A stretch of 49,372 bases of DNA from Woeseiaceae bacterium (lineage in GTDB: Bacteria; Pseudomonadota; Gammaproteobacteria; Steroidobacterales; Woeseiaceae). Where the stretch lies: contig JAJFKT010000008.1 of NCBI GenBank assembly GCA_021773075.1, forward strand, positions 1 to 49,372, written 5' to 3'. The position numbers and the translations under genes are program-made. Of the stretch, positions 30,729 through 40,372 are shown piece after piece. The notes under the pieces were generated by a model. That model did not search any database. It saw nothing but the letters and a program-made list of their open reading frames with translations, and was not told the DNA's origin. Position 1 is the first letter of the stretch, and every line of letters begins with the position of its first letter.

Positions 30729-33260
30729 ATGGCTGATGTGACAGTTGCACAATTTGCTGAGGTTCTGAAGGTTCCTGTGGACAAGCTGCTATCGCAGCTC
30801 GATGAAGCAGGCATCAAGGTCAAAGGATCTGACGATAAGATCAGTGAAGACGCGAAACTGGAGTTGTTGACTCATCTTCGGCGCGCGCATGGTCAGGACG
30901 ATACGCCGGCTACGGCAGCAGCGCCGCGCAAAATTACGTTGAAACGTAAATCGCAGTCGGAGCTCAAACTTTCCGGTGCCCAGGGTCGTTCGCGAACGGT
31001 TAATGTCGAGGTACGACGAAAACGTACTTACATCAAGCGCGATGTGCTGGAGAAACAGGCGCAGGACGAACAGGATGCTCTCGATCGTCAGCGACAGGAA
31101 GAGGAAGATCGAGTAAATGCCGAAGCGCTCGAGCAGGAGCGTCTGGTTGCCGAGAAAGAGGACGCTGCGAAACGTGAGATCGAAGCTCGCAAGAAGGAAG
31201 AGCAAGCGCAGAAGAGTGCAGAAGACGATGCCCGTAAGGCTGCCGAAAAAGCAGTAACTGATGCTGCTGAGGAGAAATCACGGCTCGAAAAGGCAGAGGC
31301 AGACGCACGTGCACGCCGAACCAAGGAAAAGGAAAAGGCCAAACCGAAACCCAAGCACGGCGAAACGCGTTATGGCCGCAAAGAGCTGCACGTTGCCGGC
31401 GACAAAAGCGGTCGCCGCAAACGCAAGTCTCCGACGCGTCGTCGTCCCGTCAGTATGGGTGGCGATGCGAAGCACGGTTTCGAGTTGCCGACTGCACCGG
31501 TAGTTCACGAAGTAGAGATTCCGGAGAGTATCTCGGTTGCTGAGCTCGCTCAGAAAATGACAATTAAGGGCAACGAGGTCGTCAAGGTCCTTTTCAACAT
31601 GGGCGCGCTGGTCACGATCAATCAGGTTATCGATCAGGATACTGCCATGCTCGTTGTCGAAGAGCTCGGCCACGTTGGCAAGGCAGTAGATTCGGTCGAC
31701 GTTGATGAAAAACTGCTCGCCGAAGAGAGCAAAATTATTGGCGATGCAAGCGCACGTGCACCCGTTGTAACCATTATGGGGCACGTCGATCACGGCAAGA
31801 CATCCTTGCTTGATTACATTCGACGCACCAAGGTTGTGGACGGCGAAGCTGGCGGTATTACGCAGCACATTGGCGCGTACTCAGTCGATACAGACAAGGG
31901 TCCGATCACGTTTCTGGATACACCGGGACACGCGGCCTTCACAGCAATGCGTGCTCGTGGAGCACAGGCGACAGACATTGTAATCCTGGTTGTGGCTGCC
32001 GATGACGGTGTGATGCCACAGACAATCGAGGCCATCCAGCACTCCAAGGCGGCTGGCGTACCGCTCGTCGTCGCAGTAAACAAGATCGATCGAGAAAATG
32101 CTGATCCGGAGCGCGTTAAAAACGAGTTGTCACAGCACGAGGTCATTCCTGAGGACTGGGGTGGCGAGCAAATGTTCGTCAACGTGTCAGCCCTGAAAGG
32201 GACCGGCGTCGATGAGTTGCTGGATGCTATTTTGCTGCAAGCCGAGGTGATGGATTTATCGGCTGTCGCAGAAGGACCCGCACAGGGCATCGTGATCGAG
32301 TCGAGCCTCGAAAAAGGGCGTGGCGCGACCGCAACCTTGCTTGTTCAGAGTGGCACGATGAAGCAAGGCGATATGATCATCGCTGGCGAAGAGTACGGTC
32401 GTATTCGTAATATGTTCGATGAAACCGGCGCGTCAATCAAAGAGGCCGGACCATCCCGACCTGCAGTTGTTCTCGGACTCTCGAAGACACCCGGCGCCGG
32501 CGACGACTTCCTGGTCGTGAAAAACGAGCGTAAGGCACGTGAAGTTGCCGAGTTCCGTCAGACCAAGACGCGAGACGCGAAACTGGCCCAACAGCAAGCC
32601 TCGAAGATGGAAGACATGTTTTCGCAGATGCAGGACGGCGAAGTCTCTTCTGTTCCAGTCATCATCAAGTCTGATGTGCACGGTAGTGCTGAGGCGCTGC
32701 GTGATGCTTTGACAAAGCTCTCCACAGAGGAAGTTCGCGTCAAAGTGCTTGGCTCGAGCGTCGGTGGCATCACCGAAACGGACGCCAATTTGGCGGCTGC
32801 ATCGAACGCGACCATTATCGGTTTTAACGTTCGCGCCGATGCTGCGGCACGGACCGCGATCAAGGAATCGGGCGTCGATATTCGCTACTACAGCATCATT
32901 TACGAAGCGATTGATGACGTTAGGGCAGCGATGAGCGGTCTTTTGGCACCTGAAGTTCGCGAGCAAATCGTTGGATTGGCCGAAGTCAAAGATATCTTCA
33001 GTTCGCCGAAGTTCGGCGACATTGCGGGCTGTATCGTGAGCGAAGGCTACGTGAAGCGCTCAAGCCCGATTCGTGTATTGCGTGATAACGTTGTGATCTA
33101 CGAAGGTGAACTTGAATCATTGCGTCGCTTCAAAGACGACGTCAATGAGGTCCGCTCAGGTACCGAGTGTGGTATTGGCGTTAAGAACTACAGCGACGTA
33201 AAGGTCGGCGATCAGATCGAGTGTTTCGAGCGTATCGAGGTTGCCCGTACGCTGGACTAG
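30729..33260 (+). CDS. infB: Translation initiation factor IF-2
   Basis: An 843-residue GTPase that places initiator tRNA on the 30S subunit. The N-terminus has the small helical domain ([20 protein letters not shown]), then a long charged region rich in Glu, Lys and Ala (about residues 110-210), an IF2_N domain ([20 protein letters not shown]) and the GTP-binding domain with G1 [10 protein letters not shown]3 DTPGH and G4 NKID. The C-terminal domains follow ([54 protein letters not shown]). GGAG is 6 nt before the ATG. The length is slightly below E. coli IF-2 alpha (890). Confidence 0.97.
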   Translation: MADVTVAQFAEVLKVPVDKLLSQLDEAGIKVKGSDDKISEDAKLELLTHLRRAHGQDDTPATAAAPRKITLKRKSQSELKLSGAQGRSRTVNVEVRRKRTYIKRDVLEKQAQDEQDALDRQRQEEEDRVNAEALEQERLVAEKEDAAKREIEARKKEEQAQKSAEDDARKAAEKAVTDAAEEKSRLEKAEADARARRTKEKEKAKPKPKHGETRYGRKELHVAGDKSGRRKRKSPTRRRPVSMGGDAKHGFELPTAPVVHEVEIPESISVAELAQKMTIKGNEVVKVLFNMGALVTINQVIDQDTAMLVVEELGHVGKAVDSVDVDEKLLAEESKIIGDASARAPVVTIMGHVDHGKTSLLDYIRRTKVVDGEAGGITQHIGAYSVDTDKGPITFLDTPGHAAFTAMRARGAQATDIVILVVAADDGVMPQTIEAIQHSKAAGVPLVVAVNKIDRENADPERVKNELSQHEVIPEDWGGEQMFVNVSALKGTGVDELLDAILLQAEVMDLSAVAEGPAQGIVIESSLEKGRGATATLLVQSGTMKQGDMIIAGEEYGRIRNMFDETGASIKEAGPSRPAVVLGLSKTPGAGDDFLVVKNERKAREVAEFRQTKTRDAKLAQQQASKMEDMFSQMQDGEVSSVPVIIKSDVHGSAEALRDALTKLSTEEVRVKVLGSSVGGITETDANLAAASNATIIGFNVRADAAARTAIKESGVDIRYYSIIYEAIDDVRAAMSGLLAPEVREQIVGLAEVKDIFSSPKFGDIAGCIVSEGYVKRSSPIRVLRDNVVIYEGELESLRRFKDDVNEVRSGTECGIGVKNYSDVKVGDQIECFERIEVARTLD

Positions 33261-33277
33261 CGTACAGGCTGTGAAAT

Positions 33278-33649
33278 ATGGCGCGTGAATTCTCCAGAAA
33301 TCAGCGACTCGGCAATCAGGTGCTACGCACGCTGAACGAGTTATTGCATTTCGAGACCAAAGATCCGCGATTGAAGCTCGTATCTCTGACAACGATCGAG
33401 CTCGCGAGAGATTTGAGTATTGCACGCGTGTATTTCAGCCTCCTGGATCCAAACGGGGACGCCGAGCCTGTTAAGGAGGGTCTACGTCGCGCCAGTGGCT
33501 TCTTGCGCGGTCGACTCGGTCGCGAGGTAAAGATGCATCATGTTCCGGAGCTGCGCTTCGTGCACGACGATAGTGCGGCCGAGGCGCAGCGAATCAGCGA
33601 ACTGATCGATGGTGCGCTTGAATCCGAACAGAACGACGAGCAGCAGTAG
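33278..33649 (+). CDS. rbfA: 30S ribosome-binding factor A
   Basis: A 123-residue KH-type protein that binds 16S rRNA and is needed for late 30S maturation. Recognisable segments are EFSRNQRLGNQVLRTLNELL, DPRLKLVSLTTIELARDLSI, ARVYFSLL and the conserved end LGREVKMHHVPELRFVHDDS. The order infB-rbfA-truB is classical. It starts 17 nt after infB and ends 5 nt before truB. The ribosome binding site is weak, so coupling to infB translation is likely. Confidence 0.96.
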   Translation: MAREFSRNQRLGNQVLRTLNELLHFETKDPRLKLVSLTTIELARDLSIARVYFSLLDPNGDAEPVKEGLRRASGFLRGRLGREVKMHHVPELRFVHDDSAAEAQRISELIDGALESEQNDEQQ

Positions 33650-33654
33650 GCAAG

Positions 33655-34587
33655 ATGGCACGTGGAATGAAACGCGACGCCGATCCGGTGGATGGACTGT
33701 TGTTGCTGAACAAGCCGTCCGGGATGACGTCAAATCGAGCCTTGCAGGTAGTGCGGCGATTATTGAACGCCAGAAAAGCCGGCCATACGGGTAGCCTGGA
33801 TCCTGCAGCCACGGGCATGTTGCCGCTGTGCTTCGGCGAGGCGACCAAGGTCTGTGGCTATTTGCTAAATGCGGACAAGAGTTACCGGGTGACGGTGAAG
33901 CTCGGGTCTGCGACCGACACGGGCGACGCGGATGGTCAGGAGATAGAGACCGCACCGGTGCCTGACCTGTCGGCGGAAGAATGGAACGAAATCTTGCAGG
34001 GTTTCTGCGGCGATTCAACGCAGATACCGCCGATGTATTCAGCCTTGAAGAAGGACGGTAAACGGCTCTATGAACTGGCTCGAAAGGGCGAAACCGTAGA
34101 ACGGGAAGCGCGCTCGATCAGGATCGACGAGATCAGGCTGCTCGAGTTTTCAGGCAAACGGTTGGTTTTCCGTGTGACGTGCTCAAAGGGCACCTACATA
34201 CGGGTGTTGGTTGAAGATATTGCGAAGGTGGCCGCTACGGTCGCTCACACGGCGCGTCTGCACCGCGAATCGGTTGGCGATTTCGCCAGCGCGAAAATGA
34301 TTGATATGGCGACTGTGGAAGCACTGGCCGAGGATGGACCGGGCCCTTTGAGGGAAGAATTATTGCCCGCTGACGTGGCTTTGGCCGATTTTCAGCAGGT
34401 TTCGATCAGCCTGGAGGACGCACAGCGATTCTGTGGTGGTCAGGCTGTTGCTGTTGAGGTTGAGGAACAGGAAGGGCTCGCCAGAGTATACGAGGCGGGG
34501 CAACGATTTTTGGGTGTGGGCGAGCTGACCGATGACGGCATGCTGGCGCCACGAAGAGTGTTTTTGACACGAGAAGAAACCCCGTAA
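33655..34587 (+). CDS. truB: tRNA pseudouridine-55 synthase
   Basis: A 310-residue enzyme that makes pseudouridine at position 55 of the tRNA T-arm. The catalytic Asp49 is in the motif GHTGSLDPAATGMLPLCFGE. Other family segments are GLLLLNKPSGMTSNRALQVV, SYRVTVKLGSATDTGDADGQ, QIPPMYSALKKDGKRLYELA, RVTCSKGTYIRVLVEDIA and a C-terminal PUA-like domain (AQRFCGGQAVAVEVEEQEGL, then VFLTREE). AGTAGG precedes the start; ATG at 33667 is an alternative. It begins 5 nt after rbfA. Confidence 0.96.
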   Translation: MARGMKRDADPVDGLLLLNKPSGMTSNRALQVVRRLLNARKAGHTGSLDPAATGMLPLCFGEATKVCGYLLNADKSYRVTVKLGSATDTGDADGQEIETAPVPDLSAEEWNEILQGFCGDSTQIPPMYSALKKDGKRLYELARKGETVEREARSIRIDEIRLLEFSGKRLVFRVTCSKGTYIRVLVEDIAKVAATVAHTARLHRESVGDFASAKMIDMATVEALAEDGPGPLREELLPADVALADFQQVSISLEDAQRFCGGQAVAVEVEEQEGLARVYEAGQRFLGVGELTDDGMLAPRRVFLTREETP

Positions 34588-34603
34588 TTATTTGATTTTG
34601 GGG

Positions 34604-34632
34604 TGTTAATGGGCTCGAACAGGCGCTAGAAT
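34604..34632 (+). promoter_or_regulatory. Probable rpsO promoter
   Basis: TAGAAT at 34627-34632 is a good -10 box; TGTTAA at 34604-34609 with 17-nt spacing is a weak -35. The discriminator is GC-rich (ACCGCGC). A separate promoter for rpsO downstream of truB is known in E. coli, which supports the call. Confidence 0.5.
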
Positions 34633-34680
34633 ACCGCGCTCAAAAAAGGGCTATAGATAGAGAACTTGGAGTTTTGAAAA

Positions 34681-34950
34681 ATGTCACTTTCCAGTGAAGC
34701 AAAGCAGGGCGTAATCGCCGATCATGCACGCGGCGAAGCCGATACCGGCTCACCTGAAGTTCAGGTGGCACTGCTGTCAAAAAGAATTGCCGAACTTACC
34801 GATCACTTCGGTGAGCACAAGAAAGATCACCACAGCCGTCAAGGTCTTCTGAAGATGGTAAACAAGCGTCGCAAGCTGCTTGACTACCTGAAATCAAAAG
34901 ACAATGAACGCTACCGCGAGCTGATCAAGAAGCTCGGTCTGCGCCGCTAA
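34681..34950 (+). CDS. rpsO: Ribosomal protein S15 (uS15)
   Basis: An 89-residue protein identical in length to E. coli S15, which binds 16S rRNA helix 22 early in 30S assembly. Conserved core: [60 protein letters not shown], then [16 protein letters not shown] at 34668-34671 lies 9 nt before the ATG. In E. coli S15 represses its own translation by binding a pseudoknot at the start; a similar fold is not obvious here. Followed by pnp. Confidence 0.97.
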   Translation: MSLSSEAKQGVIADHARGEADTGSPEVQVALLSKRIAELTDHFGEHKKDHHSRQGLLKMVNKRRKLLDYLKSKDNERYRELIKKLGLRR

Positions 34951-34977
34951 TCCAGCGAGCATCCAAAGCAATGTAAT

Positions 34978-35021
34978 CAACCGACGTGCCGCTCCCTTTT
35001 CCAGGGGATCGCCGTCGGTTG
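34978..35021 (+). promoter_or_regulatory. rpsO-pnp intergenic hairpin (RNase III site)
   Basis: CAACCGACG (34978-34986) pairs perfectly with CGTCGGTTG (35013-35021); inside, TCCC (34993-34996) pairs with GGGA (35005-35008). It sits between rpsO and pnp exactly where the E. coli transcript has the RNase III-cleaved stem that lets PNPase repress its own mRNA. There is no T-tract, so it is a processing site rather than a terminator. Confidence 0.75.
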
Positions 35022-35057
35022 CTATTGCTACAACGATTTCCATTCAGAGTATATAAC

Positions 35058-37145
35058 GTGAATTCGACAAAGAAGAGTTTCCAATTCGGGGAACATGAAG
35101 TAACACTCGAGACGGGCGGAATCGCTCGTCAAGCCGACGGCGCAATCATGGTTAGCATGGCTGACACCACGATTCTCGTAACCGCTGTTGGCAAGAAAAA
35201 GGCTGATCCGGGCAGAGATTTCTTCCCGCTGACCGTCAACTACCAGGAAAAGACCTACGCTGCTGGCAAGATCCCGGGTGGGTTCTTCAAGCGCGAAGGT
35301 CGTCCAGGCGAGAAAGAAATTCTGACTTGCCGCCTAATCGATCGTCCGGTCCGCCCGCTGTTTCCAAAGGGTTTTAAGAACGAAGTTCAGATCATCGCCA
35401 CGGTGATGTCATTGAACCCGGATGTCGATCCCGACATACCTGCCTTGATCGGTGCCTCTGCGGCGCTGGCTATATCCGGAATGCCATTTGCCGGCCCTAT
35501 CGGCGCTGCCAAAGTTGGTTATAAAGACGGTGAGTACGTTTTGAATCCCGGCCGCGCAGCGGTTGCCGAAGGTGATCTCGAACTCGTCGTCGCCGGCACC
35601 AAGGACGCCGTATTGATGGTCGAATCGGAAGCCTCAGGCCTCTCTGAAGAAGTCATGCTGGGCGCGGTCATGTTTGGCCACGAGCAGATGCAGATCGCAA
35701 TCGATACGATTAGCGAGTTGGCAGCCGAAGTGGGCAAACCGGCCTGGGACTGGGTCGCACCGGCAGTTGACGAAGATCTCGCCGCTGCAGTAACAACGTC
35801 AGCCACCGCTGGTCTTTCAGACGCCTACCAAATCACTGACAAGCAAGACCGTCAGGAAGCTGTTGGCGCAGCAAAATCAGCTGCAGTTGACGCACTGGCT
35901 GACGGCGATGATGCGAAATGGTCTGCCGAAGAAGTTAAAGGCGAGTTGTATAAGCTTGAGAAGAGCATCGTTCGCCAGCGCATTATTAAGGGTGAGCCGC
36001 GTATCGATGGTCGTGACAAGAGCACCGTTCGTGCGATTGACGTTGAAGTGGGTACGCTACCTCGGGCACACGGTTCCGCTGTATTCACACGTGGCGAGAC
36101 GCAGGCGATTGTTGTTGCGACGCTCGGCACCGGTCGTGACGCTCAGATGATCGATGCGATCGAAGGCGAGCGCAAAGAGCCCTTCATGTTGCACTACAAC
36201 TTCCCTCCGTTCTGCGTAGGCGAGACTGGTTTTGTTGGTTCACCGAAACGTCGCGAGATCGGCCACGGCAAACTGGCACGTCGCGGTATCGAAGCTGTAA
36301 TGCCGAATATGGACGAATTTGGTTACGTCATTCGCGTTGTATCAGAGATCACGGAGTCCAACGGTTCCAGCTCTATGGCATCGGTCTGTGGCACCAGCCT
36401 CGCGCTGATGGACGCTGGCGTACCGCTGAAGGCACCAGTTGCTGGTGTTGCGATGGGTCTCGTCAAGGAAGGCGACGATTTCGCTGTCCTGACCGACATT
36501 CTCGGCGACGAAGATCACCTCGGTGACATGGACTTCAAGGTTGCCGGTACTGAAGACGGTATCACTGCACTGCAGATGGATATCAAGATCCAGGGCATCA
36601 CGAAAGAGATCATGAGCACAGCGCTTGATCAGGCGCGTGACGGTCGATTGCATATCCTCGGTGAAATGAACAAGGTTCTTGGGGAGACTCGCGGCGAAAT
36701 GTCTGAGTGGGCCCCGACGATCATGACCATGAAGATTGATCCTGAGAAGATTCGTGACGTTATCGGTAAGGGTGGTGCGGTTATTCGCGCGATTACTGAA
36801 GAGACGGGTGCGTCAGTTGATATCGACAACGATGGAACGATCCGAATCGCATCTGTTGATGGTGCTTCTGGTAAGGAAGCGCATCGTCGCATCGAGTTGA
36901 TTACAGCTGATGTTGAAGTCGGTCGAATCTACGACGGTAAGGTTGCTCGCTTGATGGATTTCGGCGCATTTGTCACGATCCTCCCGGGAAAAGACGGTCT
37001 CGTGCACATTTCGCAGATCTCTAACGAACGGGTCGAGAAAGTCAGCGACAAATTGGCAGAGGGCGACGAAGTCAAGGTTAAGGTCCTTGAAGTTGACCGC
37101 CAGGGCCGTGTTCGCCTTTCCATGAAGGAAGTGGAAGCCGAATAG
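35058..37145 (+). CDS. pnp: Polyribonucleotide nucleotidyltransferase (PNPase)
   Basis: A 695-residue 3'-5' phosphorolytic exoribonuclease and part of the degradosome. The start is taken as GTG 35058 ([20 protein letters not shown]), which matches the N-terminus of the family; an upstream ATG at 34986 would run through the RNase III hairpin. Two RNase PH domains ([40 protein letters not shown] and [20 protein letters not shown]), then a KH domain ([20 protein letters not shown]) and an S1 domain ([30 protein letters not shown]). Length is close to E. coli (711). Followed by a strong terminator. Confidence 0.96.
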   Translation: MNSTKKSFQFGEHEVTLETGGIARQADGAIMVSMADTTILVTAVGKKKADPGRDFFPLTVNYQEKTYAAGKIPGGFFKREGRPGEKEILTCRLIDRPVRPLFPKGFKNEVQIIATVMSLNPDVDPDIPALIGASAALAISGMPFAGPIGAAKVGYKDGEYVLNPGRAAVAEGDLELVVAGTKDAVLMVESEASGLSEEVMLGAVMFGHEQMQIAIDTISELAAEVGKPAWDWVAPAVDEDLAAAVTTSATAGLSDAYQITDKQDRQEAVGAAKSAAVDALADGDDAKWSAEEVKGELYKLEKSIVRQRIIKGEPRIDGRDKSTVRAIDVEVGTLPRAHGSAVFTRGETQAIVVATLGTGRDAQMIDAIEGERKEPFMLHYNFPPFCVGETGFVGSPKRREIGHGKLARRGIEAVMPNMDEFGYVIRVVSEITESNGSSSMASVCGTSLALMDAGVPLKAPVAGVAMGLVKEGDDFAVLTDILGDEDHLGDMDFKVAGTEDGITALQMDIKIQGITKEIMSTALDQARDGRLHILGEMNKVLGETRGEMSEWAPTIMTMKIDPEKIRDVIGKGGAVIRAITEETGASVDIDNDGTIRIASVDGASGKEAHRRIELITADVEVGRIYDGKVARLMDFGAFVTILPGKDGLVHISQISNERVEKVSDKLAEGDEVKVKVLEVDRQGRVRLSMKEVEAE

Positions 37146-37168
37146 CACGACCACATGATGCAAGTACC

Positions 37169-37213
37169 AGGGCCAGAGTCTTCTTCGAACGAATAAGGCT
37201 CTGGCCCTTTTTT
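37169..37213 (+). terminator. Rho-independent terminator of pnp
   Basis: AGGGCCAGAG (37169-37178) and CTCTGGCCCT (37199-37208) form a perfect 10-bp stem with a 20-nt loop, followed by six Ts (37208-37213). It ends the long rimP-pnp region, 3 nt before the stop of the convergent yheT gene. Confidence 0.9.
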
Positions 37214-37215
37214 CT

Positions 37216-38244
37216 TCATAGTCCTGGTTTTGCGCTAAAGGGCTCCAGGAACTCAAGTATTCGACCCGGCAGGTAAAACGTCGGCTTCCAGAGTGTTCCC
37301 CCGTTGATGAAACCTACATGCCCGCCGTTTTCGGCGACCTCGATCATTACGGAATCTGAAAGCCTGTCAGCAGCGGGAATTACCTCCGGCGTCATGAATG
37401 GGTCGTCCAGCGCGTTAATTATCAGTGTTGGACGCTCAATCGTGTCCAGGAAGTTCACAGCGCTACAGCGATCATAGTAGTCCTGCTTGCCGTCAAATCC
37501 GTGTAGAGGGGCCGTGACCGAGTCATCGAATTCGGCGAAAGTCGTTGCGCCCATGGCTCGATCCCAGTCGAATGCCGCTGTGTGTTTGTCAAATTTGCGC
37601 GCCACTGAGCTCTTCATGCGTTTTAGAAGGTGAGTTTGGTAACGTTTTGAAAAACCACTATTTAGTGCTTCCGCGCAGATGTGCAGGTCGAGCGGAACGC
37701 TGACGGCAGTCGCGGCGGTGAGTGGCGTGTCGTTTTTTGACTCTCCAAGGTATTTTAGGAGCACATTTCCGCCCAATGAGTAGCCCACTGCGAGTATCGG
37801 GCCGGGGTTGGGAGAGCCACTTCTTGCCGCCTCTAACTGGTTCAAAAAGAACCTGAGGTCATTGGTTTCGCCGGCATGGTAACGACGCGGCAGACGGTTC
37901 CGATAGTCTCCGCAGTCGCGAAAATGCAACACACATGAGCGCCATCCGCGCTCGAATGCGGTGTCCATAAGCATGCGAGCGTAGGACGAGCCCGCCGATC
38001 CTTCGAGACCATGCAGGATGACCAGTAATGGCGCGGCATCGGGTAGCTCATCTGACCCGATCATCCAGTCGATCGCAGTAACGTCGCCATCGGGAAGCTC
38101 CAAAGACTCGCGCCGTAATGCAGGCCGCGATCGCCAGGCCCAGGGAAGGCTCGGAAACATCGTTTGCGCGTGCGGATTGAGCAACCACCAAGGCGCCGAA
38201 AAATCGCTTTTCGTGATCTGCGAATCGTGAAGGTCAGTTGTCAT
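37216..38244 (-). CDS. yheT: YheT-family alpha/beta hydrolase
   Basis: A 342-residue hydrolase from ATG 38244; a TTG at 38283 would add 13 basic residues but is less likely. The family (YheT, COG0429) is recognised by PWWLLNPHAQTMFPSL, LVILHGLEGSAGSSYARMLM, VLHFRDCGDYRNRLPRRYHA, the nucleophile elbow VGYSLGGNVLLKYLGE, the acid in NALDDPFMTPEVIP and the His in ENGGHVGFING. Catalytic triad Ser-Asp-His is complete. The natural substrate is unknown; relatives act on lipid or short-chain esters. It converges on pnp with a terminator between. A minus-strand terminator separates it from gluQ upstream. Confidence 0.88.
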   Translation of the reverse strand: MTTDLHDSQITKSDFSAPWWLLNPHAQTMFPSLPWAWRSRPALRRESLELPDGDVTAIDWMIGSDELPDAAPLLVILHGLEGSAGSSYARMLMDTAFERGWRSCVLHFRDCGDYRNRLPRRYHAGETNDLRFFLNQLEAARSGSPNPGPILAVGYSLGGNVLLKYLGESKNDTPLTAATAVSVPLDLHICAEALNSGFSKRYQTHLLKRMKSSVARKFDKHTAAFDWDRAMGATTFAEFDDSVTAPLHGFDGKQDYYDRCSAVNFLDTIERPTLIINALDDPFMTPEVIPAADRLSDSVMIEVAENGGHVGFINGGTLWKPTFYLPGRILEFLEPFSAKPGL

Positions 38245-38285
38245 TGTCGCGATTTTGCCACGTTTCTTATGTGACTTCTTCAAGC

Positions 38286-38318
38286 AAAAAAAATGGCCCC
38301 CCGCTTGCGCGGAGGGCC
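38286..38318 (-). terminator. Terminator after gluQ (minus strand)
   Basis: On the minus strand, GGCCCTCCGC, loop GCAA, GCGGGGGGCC, then A and eight Ts (38293-38286). The stem has one mismatch. It ends dksA-gluQ transcription. The 97-nt stretch between the gluQ stop and this hairpin contains a second long inverted repeat (GCAACAGGGG near 38349-38358 with CCCCGTTGC near 38376-38384), so the 3' end is unusually structured. Confidence 0.85.
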
Positions 38319-38414
38319 TGCCGTGGAGTTGTTACACCTTCAGGCTATTGCAACAGGGGGCGGGGGAGCGTATCCCCGTTGCAGCCTTCAAGCTATGGCA
38401 GAGCGCGTATCTTG

Positions 38415-39317
38415 TCAAGCCGAATTGAAGATAGCTTTGCATTCAAAAAGTTTTCCAAGTTGCCAGTTTTCTTCAGCCCAGGACCAAATAATTGCAAGGC
38501 TGGACTGCTCGATATTTGGTGGTGGTTCCTGTCGTAAATCACGTAGCGCGCGAACCAGTGTTTTTTTGGGTTCGCGAAGTGATATTCCCGGGGCACCGGT
38601 TAGCTTGCTAAGTTTACTGCCATCCTGATGCGTGATGACCGGTATATGAATGTAACCGGGTAAACGATAATTGAGCTGTTGCTGTAAGTATATTTGACGG
38701 GGCGTGGAGTCCAGCAAATCAATACCTCGGACGACCTCTGATACACCTTGAATCTCGTCGTCTACAACGACCGCCAGATGGTAAGCGATGAGTCCATCAC
38801 GGCGACAAATAACAAAGTCTCCACCCTCACTCTCGAGGCGCTGAACAATGCGTCCCTGCAAAATGTCATCAAACGCGATTTCAGAGTTGTTTGTTCGAAG
38901 CCGGATAGATGATTCGCCGGGCTCGGAGCCGGCCCTGCAAGTCCCCGGATAGATGCGCCCCAGGGGTCCTCTTTTCGCATCGGCAAGATCACTTCTGGAA
39001 CACCGACAGGGGTAAGCAGACTGCTGCTCGACCAGCAACGCAAGCGCCTCTTCATGCGACTCGAAACTTGTACTTTGGAAGATTACATCACCATCCCACT
39101 CGAAACCGTAGTGTTGGAGTGTCTCGATGATCTGCTCGCTGGCGCCGGCCTGTTCCCGTGGCGGGTCGATATCTTCGATGCGTAACAGCCAGCGGCCGCT
39201 GTTCACGCGGGCTTGCAAATAGCTTGCAACCGCGGCCACCAGAGAGCCGAAATGTAATGGGCCGGTAGGCGACGGCGCGAACCGACCTACATACGGGACC
39301 GGCTCGCGCGTCTGCAT
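38415..39317 (-). CDS. gluQ: Glutamyl-Q tRNA(Asp) synthetase
   Basis: A 300-residue paralogue of glutamyl-tRNA synthetase without the anticodon-binding domain; it attaches glutamate to queuosine-34 of tRNA-Asp. The HIGH-like motif is APSPTGPLHFGS, the KMSKS-like motif is GSKLSKLTG. Zinc-binding cysteines are in YPCRCSRSD and YPGTCR. Also visible: LRIEDIDPPRE, LIAYHLAVVVDDEIQGVSEV, VRGIDLLDSTPRQIYL. Length is typical (E. coli 308). It begins 12 nt after dksA, the same operon as in E. coli. Confidence 0.93.
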   Translation of the reverse strand: MQTREPVPYVGRFAPSPTGPLHFGSLVAAVASYLQARVNSGRWLLRIEDIDPPREQAGASEQIIETLQHYGFEWDGDVIFQSTSFESHEEALALLVEQQSAYPCRCSRSDLADAKRGPLGRIYPGTCRAGSEPGESSIRLRTNNSEIAFDDILQGRIVQRLESEGGDFVICRRDGLIAYHLAVVVDDEIQGVSEVVRGIDLLDSTPRQIYLQQQLNYRLPGYIHIPVITHQDGSKLSKLTGAPGISLREPKKTLVRALRDLRQEPPPNIEQSSLAIIWSWAEENWQLGKLFECKAIFNSA

Positions 39318-39329
39318 CAGATGCTTCGG

Positions 39330-40151
39330 TTACCGATACCTATCGTCCCGATCACGATATTGGCGTTCGGCCATTTCGCGGCGTTCCTGGGCCTCAAGGC
39401 TCAAAGTTGCCACCGGTCGCGCTTCAAGTCGCTTGAGGCCGATCTCTTCACCGGTTTCATCGCAAAATCCGTAGGAAGCATCGTCAATTCGAGCTAAAGC
39501 GGAGTCGATCTTGCGAAGCAATTTACGCTCGCGATCACGAGTTCTGAGTTCAAGCCCGAATTCAGATTCCTGCGTAGCGCGATCATTCGGATCAGGGAAG
39601 TTCGCGGCTTCGTCCTGCATATGGTGAACAGTTCGATCAACCTCGACGATCAACTCATTCTTCCAGGCACTCAAAATGTCCCGGAAGTGCTCAAGTTGCT
39701 CATCGCTCATGTACTCCTCGCCCCGTGCGGGCTTGTAGGGAGCTATGCCGTGAATAGGGCCTGAAAGAGCATCGCCCTTGCGCCTGACGGTGCGAGCCGG
39801 AGCCTTTTTCCGGACAGGGGTCTTTTTCTTTACGGCTGGCCTCTTCTTGCTGACCGTTTTCTTTGCGGCCTTCTTTTTCACGGCTGGCTTTTTCTTGCTG
39901 ACCGCTTTCTTTGCGAGCTTCTTTTTCGCAGGAGCTTTTTTCTTCGACACTTTCTTTTTGGACACCTTTTTCTTGGTCACTTTTTTCTTCGTGACCGGTT
40001 TCTTTGCAGGTGCCTTCTTCTTGCTCACCTTCTTCTTGTTCACCTTCTTTCTTGCGACTTTTTTCTTGGTCGCAGTCTTTTTGGCGGCAACCTTCTTCCG
40101 ATAAGTTGGCGCTTTTTTCCGCTTTTTGTTGGCGGCTTTCTTTGCGGGCAT
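39330..40151 (-). CDS. dksA: DksA with a Lys-rich N-terminal tail and no zinc site
   Basis: A 273-residue protein. Residues 131-273 align with E. coli DksA, the ppGpp cofactor that enters the RNA polymerase secondary channel. Conserved: PARGEEYMSDEQLEHFRDIL, DRTVHHMQDEAANFPDPNDR, ELRTRDRERKLLRKID. The coiled-coil tip residues D187, D190 and A192 (DPNDRA) are kept. The zinc finger is nearly gone: of the four cysteines only Cys230 remains, with Thr233, Ser251 and Ala254 at the others (CDET...ATLSLEA), similar in principle to zinc-independent DksA2. Residues 1-125 are a KKKAPAKK-type tail like histone H1, predicted disordered and DNA- or RNA-binding. AGGAG is 7 nt before the ATG. First gene of dksA-gluQ. 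Confidence 0.92.
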   Translation of the reverse strand: MPAKKAANKKRKKAPTYRKKVAAKKTATKKKVARKKVNKKKVSKKKAPAKKPVTKKKVTKKKVSKKKVSKKKAPAKKKLAKKAVSKKKPAVKKKAAKKTVSKKRPAVKKKTPVRKKAPARTVRRKGDALSGPIHGIAPYKPARGEEYMSDEQLEHFRDILSAWKNELIVEVDRTVHHMQDEAANFPDPNDRATQESEFGLELRTRDRERKLLRKIDSALARIDDASYGFCDETGEEIGLKRLEARPVATLSLEAQERREMAERQYRDRDDRYR

Positions 40152-40269
40152 CTTTTGACTCCTGCCGGGGAAAGAAAAGGCCGGGATTATACATCTCCTG
40201 ACGGCTTAGGGAAGCCCTATTTTTTGAGGCTAAATTGGGCTAATCAGATCTCGCGGAAGCCCGCGCCTT

Positions 40270-40298
40270 TATTGGCCTTGGCGGCCAATTGTCTTTTT
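40270..40298 (+). terminator. Hairpin with T-tract upstream of smc
   Basis: ATTGGCC (40270-40276), loop TTGGC, GGCCAAT (40282-40288), then TGTC and six Ts (40293-40298). A second stem, ATTGTC/GACAAT, overlaps the T-tract (40287-40292 with 40304-40309). It lies between the divergent dksA and smc genes, where no plus-strand gene ends, so it could be a leader attenuator of smc rather than a normal terminator. Confidence 0.5.
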
Positions 40299-40372
40299 TA
40301 GGCGACAATCGTTTTATTGCCCAAATTCGATTACACTAGCCCGATTTGACGAGATACCGGCCTTAACCACCA

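Noticed and set aside
34986..35057. Upstream ATG start for pnp
   Set aside because: It lies inside the RNase III hairpin and the added peptide is unlike the family; GTG 35058 matches the normal N-terminus.
39778..40104. Plus-strand Phe/Leu-rich frame resembling a membrane protein
   Set aside because: Antisense of the AAG/AAA lysine codons of the DksA tail.
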